This document shows, piece after piece, positions 59,164 to 64,000 of a stretch of DNA of 64,000 nucleotides. The position numbers and the translations under genes were made by a program. Under the pieces are notes generated by a model. That model saw nothing but the letters and a program-made list of their open reading frames with translations. It was not told where the DNA came from and did no database searches. The stretch lies in assembly GCF_039540405.1 (NCBI RefSeq), contig NZ_BAABEY010000036.1, forward strand, positions 248,001 to 312,000, in the 5' to 3' direction. Source of the stretch: Ravibacter arvi (GTDB lineage Bacteria > Bacteroidota > Bacteroidia > Cytophagales > Spirosomataceae). Position 1 is the first letter of the stretch, and each line of letters opens with the position of its first letter.

Positions 59164-59733
59164 TTACTTCAAATCTTTGAAAAAAGAGACATTCCCGTCC
59201 ATGGATACCATCAGGACTGATTCCTTCGGGCCTTTGGACACGGTTACAAAATAGTGGTCCCTGCCTTCAAACTGCATTCCGTACAGGTACATGTCCGAGT
59301 CGTTCGATTCGTTATCGTCATACATCAGGACGGCGCCGGGGGTATACCCTTTGAATTGTTTCGTGATTTCTTTACGGGCGGCCTGTGGAAGGTCTTCGTA
59401 TTTTTTCGGCGTTACGGTGCCCACCAGGTTGGTATCGTAGCCATAAAATGCGGTTTTGGTTTCTCCGTTATCATCGGTGAACGTCGCCTCGTCAAACATG
59501 GTATTGTGGTTCCAGCTTACGTTTTTTGCTCCGGGGAAATCGGCTGAAAAGTTGTCTTTAGCGGCGGTACTGACTTCGTTTTCCCTCAGATGGCGCAATG
59601 CCTTGCGCTCTACTTTTTTCTCGGCTCTTTTTTCGGCTTTTTTTTCATGTTTGACGGAGGCGATTTGTGCATTGGTCTGAACTGCTGCCAAAACTGCTAC
59701 GGAAAAAAGGGCGGAAGCGATCAAAGTTTTCAT
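59164..59733 (-). CDS. Secreted PepSY-like protein
   Basis: The 189-residue product has a signal peptide (KTLIASALFSVAVLAAVQTNA), a Lys/Glu/Ala-rich charged stretch (EKKAEKRAEKKVERKALRH) and two beta-lactamase-inhibitor-like PepSY/DUF2874 style repeats (FSADFPGAKNVSWNHN, then FYGYDTNLVGT; ITKQFKGYTPGAVLMYDD). Such proteins are periplasmic. The start at 59733 replaces an upstream open frame from 59949. It diverges from the LytTR regulator. Confidence 0.72.
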   Translation of the reverse strand: MKTLIASALFSVAVLAAVQTNAQIASVKHEKKAEKRAEKKVERKALRHLRENEVSTAAKDNFSADFPGAKNVSWNHNTMFDEATFTDDNGETKTAFYGYDTNLVGTVTPKKYEDLPQAARKEITKQFKGYTPGAVLMYDDNESNDSDMYLYGMQFEGRDHYFVTVSKGPKESVLMVSMDGNVSFFKDLK

Positions 59734-59912
59734 GTTTTTAAATGATTTGTGTTTTAATTTTATTGGTGTATCTCCGAATTGATGAATCAAAGCTAGCCGG
59801 TCGCGGCGGGTCGCGAAACAGGCGATAGGCAGAAGGGCAAAAACTGTCGTTGAATAGTCGGTAAGGAGCTTTGTAAACTGATTTCCGGCTTGTAATACCC
59901 CCCGTCCCATAA

Positions 59913-60608
59913 ATGAAATGCCTGGTAGTTGACGATAATAGCCTCGCACGAGCCATTCTGGTTCAATTGGCTACCCGCGTCCCTTCATTGGAAATTGTCG
60001 CGGAATGTGACAATGCAATGGATGCGTGGCAGATCATAACGGCCGGAAATATTGACCTTGTTCTCCTGGATATAGAAATGGAAGCGATGTCCGGTATAGA
60101 ATTGGTCAGAGGCCTGAAAGAAAAACGGCCCATCGTTATTTTCACGACTTCAAAGCCGGAGTATGCAATCGAGGCATTTGAGCTGAACGTGGCCGATTAC
60201 CTGCCCAAACCTGTAACGCCTGCCCGTTTTTTACAGGCGATTGAAAAAGCCGGCGAAATAATGAAAAGCCGTGGGCAGAAAGTAGTGGCTGCCGATAATA
60301 CTTTTTTGTTTTTTCGCGACGCCAACATTATCAAAAAGCTGGATGTAGCCGATATCCTGTATGCGGAGGCTATGGGGGATTATGTAAAGCTCTTCACGCA
60401 AGACCGGTTTTACGCCGTTCATGCGCCGCTCAAAGAAGTGGAGACAAAGCTTCCGACAGCCCTTTTTCTCAAAGTTCACCGGTCATTTGTTATCCAGGTA
60501 GGGAAGATCGATGCCATCGAGGGCGGGACGATCATAATCAACAAAAAGATGGTCCCGGTTGCGGACAGTTACAGGAACCAGCTGAACAAACGGTTGAACG
60601 TCCTTTGA
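59913..60608 (+). CDS. LytTR-type response regulator
   Basis: The 231-residue product has a receiver domain (Asp7/Asp8, acceptor Asp53 in LVLLDIEM, Lys99 in YLPKP) and a C-terminal LytTR DNA-binding domain (about 130-231; LKVHRSFVIQVGKIDAIEGG). A kinase gene follows after 124 bases, but it is a hybrid type with its own phosphorelay, so pairing is uncertain. No LytS-type kinase is present. Confidence 0.92.
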   Translation: MKCLVVDDNSLARAILVQLATRVPSLEIVAECDNAMDAWQIITAGNIDLVLLDIEMEAMSGIELVRGLKEKRPIVIFTTSKPEYAIEAFELNVADYLPKPVTPARFLQAIEKAGEIMKSRGQKVVAADNTFLFFRDANIIKKLDVADILYAEAMGDYVKLFTQDRFYAVHAPLKEVETKLPTALFLKVHRSFVIQVGKIDAIEGGTIIINKKMVPVADSYRNQLNKRLNVL

Positions 60609-60732
60609 ATCCGGCGATGGTAAACGCCTGTTCAACGCCATCAACCGGCTACTTACCTATTACCTCTTGCCGCGGGCCGGAATGAAGAATTTATTTGCTT
60701 CATATTGTAATCCCCCAACTAGATCATCAGCG

Positions 60733-62919
60733 ATGAACAACAGGGTCCTTTCCGGCTACATTACCTTGGGGTTTTTATTTGGCGTCGCGCTATTGGTGGC
60801 GGTTCAATACTTTTCCGCCGACAGGATCAGCCGCTTAATAGAAGGGAACGAAGACGTGCTGAATGAGTACCGGCGCAGCAAAATCCTTGAAAATCTCCAG
60901 AAAGAAATTCTCCTGCTGGACCGGAACGGCCGGCAGATCCTCACTACCGGCAGCAACAGGCATTTGCCCGAATTTAACAAAGGGGTTACCGTGATCCGGA
61001 AAGACATAAGCGACCTCGACGACCGGTTGGACAGCACGGTTTCTGTTGAGGAACTGACGGAGCTGCAGCGGCTGGTCAATCTGAAGCTGCAGCTTACCGA
61101 AATAATGTTTGACAGCCTGAAGGCGGGTGGCCGCCCGGTTTCAGAGAAACGCCTGGCAGAAAGCGAAGCCTTTCTCCTTTCCGAAAGAATCAACAACCTG
61201 GCGGCCCGGATTGATACCGGCGGTCGTGCTGCGCTCCAGAATAAACTAACCGAAGTCGATCGGTCAGGGCAAATTGTGATGAACTGGAACCGGTATGTGC
61301 TGGTATTGATCCTGGTGCTCCTGGTGGCGGTATTTTTGGTGATCATGTACCGTTTAAAACGACAGGCCGGCCTGATTCAGCGACTGAACGAAAGTGAATT
61401 CAAGCTGAAAAACGCGGTTCGCGTAAAAGAAAACTTTCTGGCCAATATGAGCCATGAAATCCGTACGCCGTTAAACGCCATACTGGGGTATACCGGCCTG
61501 CTTGGGAAAAAGGTGACCGATGAAGAGGGTAAGCTGCACCTGGCAACTATCGCTCATTCCGGTGAGACGCTGATGACAATCGTGAACGATATACTGGACT
61601 TGTCAAAGATCGAGTCCGGTATGATGCGTCTTGAGAAGATACCTTTTAACCTGCGGTTGCTGGTGGGATCCGTTGTGGATTTGTTCCAGCCGAGGATGAA
61701 GGAGGCGGGCCTTCAGTTCAGCGCGGTATGGCTTACCGAGGTACCGGGGGAGGTCCGCGGCGACCCTACCCGCCTGACCCAGATTCTTACCAACCTCATC
61801 GGTAATGCGCTGAAGTTCACAAGAGCCGGATCGATTACCCTGGAAGTAGGTGGGCGCGAAATAGGCGACGGGGATGTAACTGTTGTTTTTTCAGTGCGGG
61901 ATACCGGCATAGGGGTTGCTCCGGACAAACAGAAGTCTATTTTTGAACGGTTTAACCAGGCAGATGACGATACCACCAGGAATTTCGGCGGGACTGGACT
62001 TGGCTTATCCATTGTGCGGGATCTTGTGGCGCTCCAAAATGGCGAATTGAAACTTGACAGTACACAGGGAAAGGGTACGGAAGTCAGGGTGTCGATCCCT
62101 TACCAGGTGGTTGATGTTCGGGAAATGAAGCAGGTTGACGAGCAATTGCCGCAGACTGTCTCTTTCCGGTCGGGCAGCCGTGTGCTCGTTGTGGAAGACA
62201 ACCCGATCAATCAAAACCTGATGGCCCACTACCTCCAGGAACTGCAGATTGATTTTGAAATAGCCGGAAACGGCGCCGAAGCTTTGGAAAAAGTTGAGGC
62301 TTCGGATTTCGACCTGGTTCTGATGGACGTCCAGATGCCTGTCATGGATGGGTATTCTGCGGCCCGTCAAATCAGGAATGAGCTCCGGCCGGACCTCCCG
62401 GTTGTGGCCATGACTGCACATGCGATGGTGGGGGAGCGGGAGCGCTCGCTAAGGCACGGCATGAACGACCACATGACCAAGCCGATCCGGAAGGATAAGC
62501 TGATGGAGGTGCTCGCCAGGTACCTGGCACACCCCCCGGCAGCTCCGGGTGAAATACGGGCTGCGGAAAAAAGCGACCCGGTTTTCAGTTGGATTGACCC
62601 GGCTTATCTGCGTACCGTCAGTAACGGTGACACGGCCTATGAGCGTATGATGACCGCACAATTCATGAAAGTGCTGCCGGAACAGCTCGAAGCACTGACA
62701 GCGGCATTCGAATGCGGGGACCGCCGATCAGTCAGCCGCATCGCGCACAGCCTGAAAACCACTGTCTCAGTGATGGGGCTGGACTCCCACCTGAAGCGTA
62801 ACCTGGATGCGCTCGAAAATGGGGAGCGTACAGGACGGGACGTTTTATGCCACGTACAGCGCGTTGCCGGGGCGGCTTTAAAGGAGGCAAAGGTATACCT
62901 GGAAGGATTGGAGCCGTAG
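60733..62919 (+). CDS. Hybrid sensor histidine kinase with receiver and HPt domains
   Basis: The product of about 728 residues has a membrane helix (about 8-26), a periplasmic helical sensor (about 30-175, CHASE3-like), a second helix (about 197-215), a HisKA domain with His241 (SHEIRTPLNAILGY), an ATPase domain (NLIGNALKF, DTGIGV, GGTGLGLSI), a receiver domain with Asp532 (LVLMDVQMPVMDGY) and a C-terminal HPt domain with His672 (IAHSLKTT). The output partner may be the LytTR regulator. Start at 60733 gives the membrane helix at a normal place; 60667 is an alternative. Confidence 0.9.
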   Translation: MNNRVLSGYITLGFLFGVALLVAVQYFSADRISRLIEGNEDVLNEYRRSKILENLQKEILLLDRNGRQILTTGSNRHLPEFNKGVTVIRKDISDLDDRLDSTVSVEELTELQRLVNLKLQLTEIMFDSLKAGGRPVSEKRLAESEAFLLSERINNLAARIDTGGRAALQNKLTEVDRSGQIVMNWNRYVLVLILVLLVAVFLVIMYRLKRQAGLIQRLNESEFKLKNAVRVKENFLANMSHEIRTPLNAILGYTGLLGKKVTDEEGKLHLATIAHSGETLMTIVNDILDLSKIESGMMRLEKIPFNLRLLVGSVVDLFQPRMKEAGLQFSAVWLTEVPGEVRGDPTRLTQILTNLIGNALKFTRAGSITLEVGGREIGDGDVTVVFSVRDTGIGVAPDKQKSIFERFNQADDDTTRNFGGTGLGLSIVRDLVALQNGELKLDSTQGKGTEVRVSIPYQVVDVREMKQVDEQLPQTVSFRSGSRVLVVEDNPINQNLMAHYLQELQIDFEIAGNGAEALEKVEASDFDLVLMDVQMPVMDGYSAARQIRNELRPDLPVVAMTAHAMVGERERSLRHGMNDHMTKPIRKDKLMEVLARYLAHPPAAPGEIRAAEKSDPVFSWIDPAYLRTVSNGDTAYERMMTAQFMKVLPEQLEALTAAFECGDRRSVSRIAHSLKTTVSVMGLDSHLKRNLDALENGERTGRDVLCHVQRVAGAALKEAKVYLEGLEP

Positions 62920-62951
62920 CGTCGGTTGATTGGTTGTTTTGGGCACTATTC

Positions 62952-62989
62952 CGTTCAAAAGCGAACACAAAACTGTCCGGATACGAACA
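62952..62989. promoter_or_regulatory. Paired activator sites before permease 6
   Basis: CGTTCA-AAAG-CGAACA (62952-62967, weak) and TGTCCG-GATA-CGAACA (62974-62989, one mismatch) are exactly 22 bp apart, the same arrangement as at 51629-51666. Confidence 0.6.
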
Positions 62990-63047
62990 TGGTTTTTGCT
63001 TGGTTTTTGGTGTAAATAGTTGTTAATCAGATTTTTATTTGACAGGT

Positions 63048-63064
63048 ATGGCAATTTATATGAA
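63048..63064 (+). promoter_or_regulatory. Sigma-54-like promoter before permease 6
   Basis: ATGGCAATTTATATGAA keeps TGGCA at -24 and ATGAA at -12 with correct spacing. It starts 60 bases after the nearer activator site, five more than at the other three promoters. Confidence 0.42.
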
Positions 63065-63127
63065 ATACGCGCAGGATTGTAACCTTACTTACAGGGTTGC
63101 TGTATTTGAAGCCGATACTATTGTGAC

Positions 63128-64000
63128 ATGATAAAGAACTTTCTGAAAATCACCTGGAGAAACCTGAACAAGAACCGGATGTCTTCCTTCATCAACGTAG
63201 GTGGTTTGGCCTTGGGGATGACGGTGACGATCCTGATCGGGCTGTGGCTGAAGGACGAGCTGGATTATGACAAATCGTTTGACAACTACGAGCGATTGGG
63301 GCAGGTTTACGGGCACGTCACAACCAACGGCAAGATTTATACCGGTCGTGCGATGCCGATCCCCATGTCTACTGAGCTCCGGAGCCGGTATGGAAGGAAT
63401 TTCAAGCATATTTCCATGGCGTCCTGGATGGAAAACCATATCCTCTCATCGGGCGATATTCATGTTGGCCGGAAAGGCTTTTTCATGGAGCCGGAAGCGC
63501 CCGGGATGTTTTCACTAAAAATGCTCAGGGGATCGCAGAACGGTCTTGAAAAACCGAACGATCTGATGTTGTCTGAATCGGCGGCCAAAGCGCTTTTCGG
63601 CGATGCCGACCCGATTACAAAGCAGGTGAAACTCGACAACAAAGACCTGGTGACGATAACGGGCGTCTTCCGGGATTTTCCCGAAAATTCTTCATTCAAA
63701 GGGGTTGATTTTCTGGCGTCATGGCAACTGTATGTTGCCTCTGAGCCCTGGATACAAAACGCGCAGGACAGCTGGGATGAAAATTCCTTCCAGGTTTTCG
63801 CAGAGATTGCTGACAATACGACTTTTGAAAAAGTAAATGCTTCCATTCGCAATGCGAAGCAGGACCATGTGTCGGATGAACAAAAAAACCAGGAATTCCG
63901 GACTATTGTGCACCCGATGCGTGACTGGCACCTGCGATCGAACTGGGAAAATGGCGTGTTGGCCAACGGCCAGGACCAGTACCTGTGGATGTTCGGTGTG
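63128..64000 (+). CDS. FtsX/MacB-type ABC permease 6, N-terminal part
   Basis: A reading frame from ATG 63128 stays open to the window end (291 codons). It begins MIKNFLKITWRNLNKNRMSS and continues FINVGGLALGMTVTILIGL, as in the other permeases, then enters a periplasmic MacB_PCD-type domain (SESAAKALFGDADPITKQ, FRDFPENSSF). Only the first membrane helix and that domain are visible. It has its own predicted activator sites. Confidence 0.92.
   Translation, partial: MIKNFLKITWRNLNKNRMSSFINVGGLALGMTVTILIGLWLKDELDYDKSFDNYERLGQVYGHVTTNGKIYTGRAMPIPMSTELRSRYGRNFKHISMASWMENHILSSGDIHVGRKGFFMEPEAPGMFSLKMLRGSQNGLEKPNDLMLSESAAKALFGDADPITKQVKLDNKDLVTITGVFRDFPENSSFKGVDFLASWQLYVASEPWIQNAQDSWDENSFQVFAEIADNTTFEKVNASIRNAKQDHVSDEQKNQEFRTIVHPMRDWHLRSNWENGVLANGQDQYLWMFGV

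Overview
The window is a chromosomal segment of a Bacteroidota bacterium. Supporting signs are a SusC/SusD pair with an ECF sigma factor and FecR-type anti-sigma factor, TAnnTTTG-type -7 promoter boxes, DUF5777, DUF2975/XRE and 4HB_MCP genes, few Shine-Dalgarno sites, and FtsX-type permeases of about 800 residues. Overall content looks most like Cytophagales/Spirosomaceae (Dyadobacter-like); that placement is inference. I see no tRNA, rRNA, CRISPR array, transposase or phage gene.

Layout. 1-119: tail of a DNA/RNA non-specific endonuclease. 0.2-3.5 kb (minus): ATP synthase operon atpZ-atpI-like-atpB-atpE-atpF-atpH, closed by a terminator with no atpA/atpG after it. 3.6-8.9 kb: sialidase-like lipoprotein, DUF1080 protein, Tat-exported Gfo/Idh/MocA oxidoreductase and a two-domain SGNH esterase, a glycan-processing set. 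9.0-10.3 kb: ffh. 10.3-19.4 kb: DUF4838 protein, secreted phosphoesterase, UPF0323-like lipoprotein plus glutathionylspermidine-synthase-like ATP-grasp protein, and an acetyl-xylan-esterase-like hydrolase. 19.5-22.1 kb: TPP riboswitch and the TonB receptor it controls. 22.1-23.1 kb: long-repeat array. 23.2-24.7 kb: 4HB_MCP protein and HPP protein. 25.0-34.1 kb: sigma/FecR/SusC/SusD/Gfo/DUF1080 operon. 34.2-37.9 kb: DUF2975/XRE pair, then Rieske/DUF5777/YceI facing an Rrf2 regulator, and a short lipoprotein resembling a cytochrome c without its haem domain. 38.1-39.7 kb: L,D-transpeptidase. 39.7-64 kb: NtrY/NtrC-type two-component system, TolC, MacA/HlyD adaptor, one ABC ATPase and six related permeases (the last cut by the window end), interrupted by a PepSY-like gene, a LytTR regulator and a hybrid kinase.

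The strongest system-level signal is a predicted sigma-54 regulon in the efflux region. Three promoter regions carry paired 16-bp palindromes of consensus TGTCCG-N4-CGGACA, the two members 21-22 bp apart. At three promoters (tolC, the adaptor gene, the third permease) a TGGCAT -24-like box lies exactly 55 bp from the nearer palindrome; a fourth, before the last permease, lies at 60 bp. The likely activator is the NtrC-type regulator encoded next to tolC, which may also be transcribed from the tolC promoter.

The second strong signal is a set of intergenic palindromic repeats. Three families use heptamer-like units (GAGGTTT-like, GGAAATC-like, CACAGAG-like) and mostly sit between a stop codon and the next start codon, often a few bases from that start. 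One GGAAATC-type element encloses a gene for a four-helix-bundle protein (IVP family) and splits the adaptor-ATPase operon. A fourth, longer family (GTCATCCTGAGC-type) forms a tandem block at 22.3-23.0 kb.
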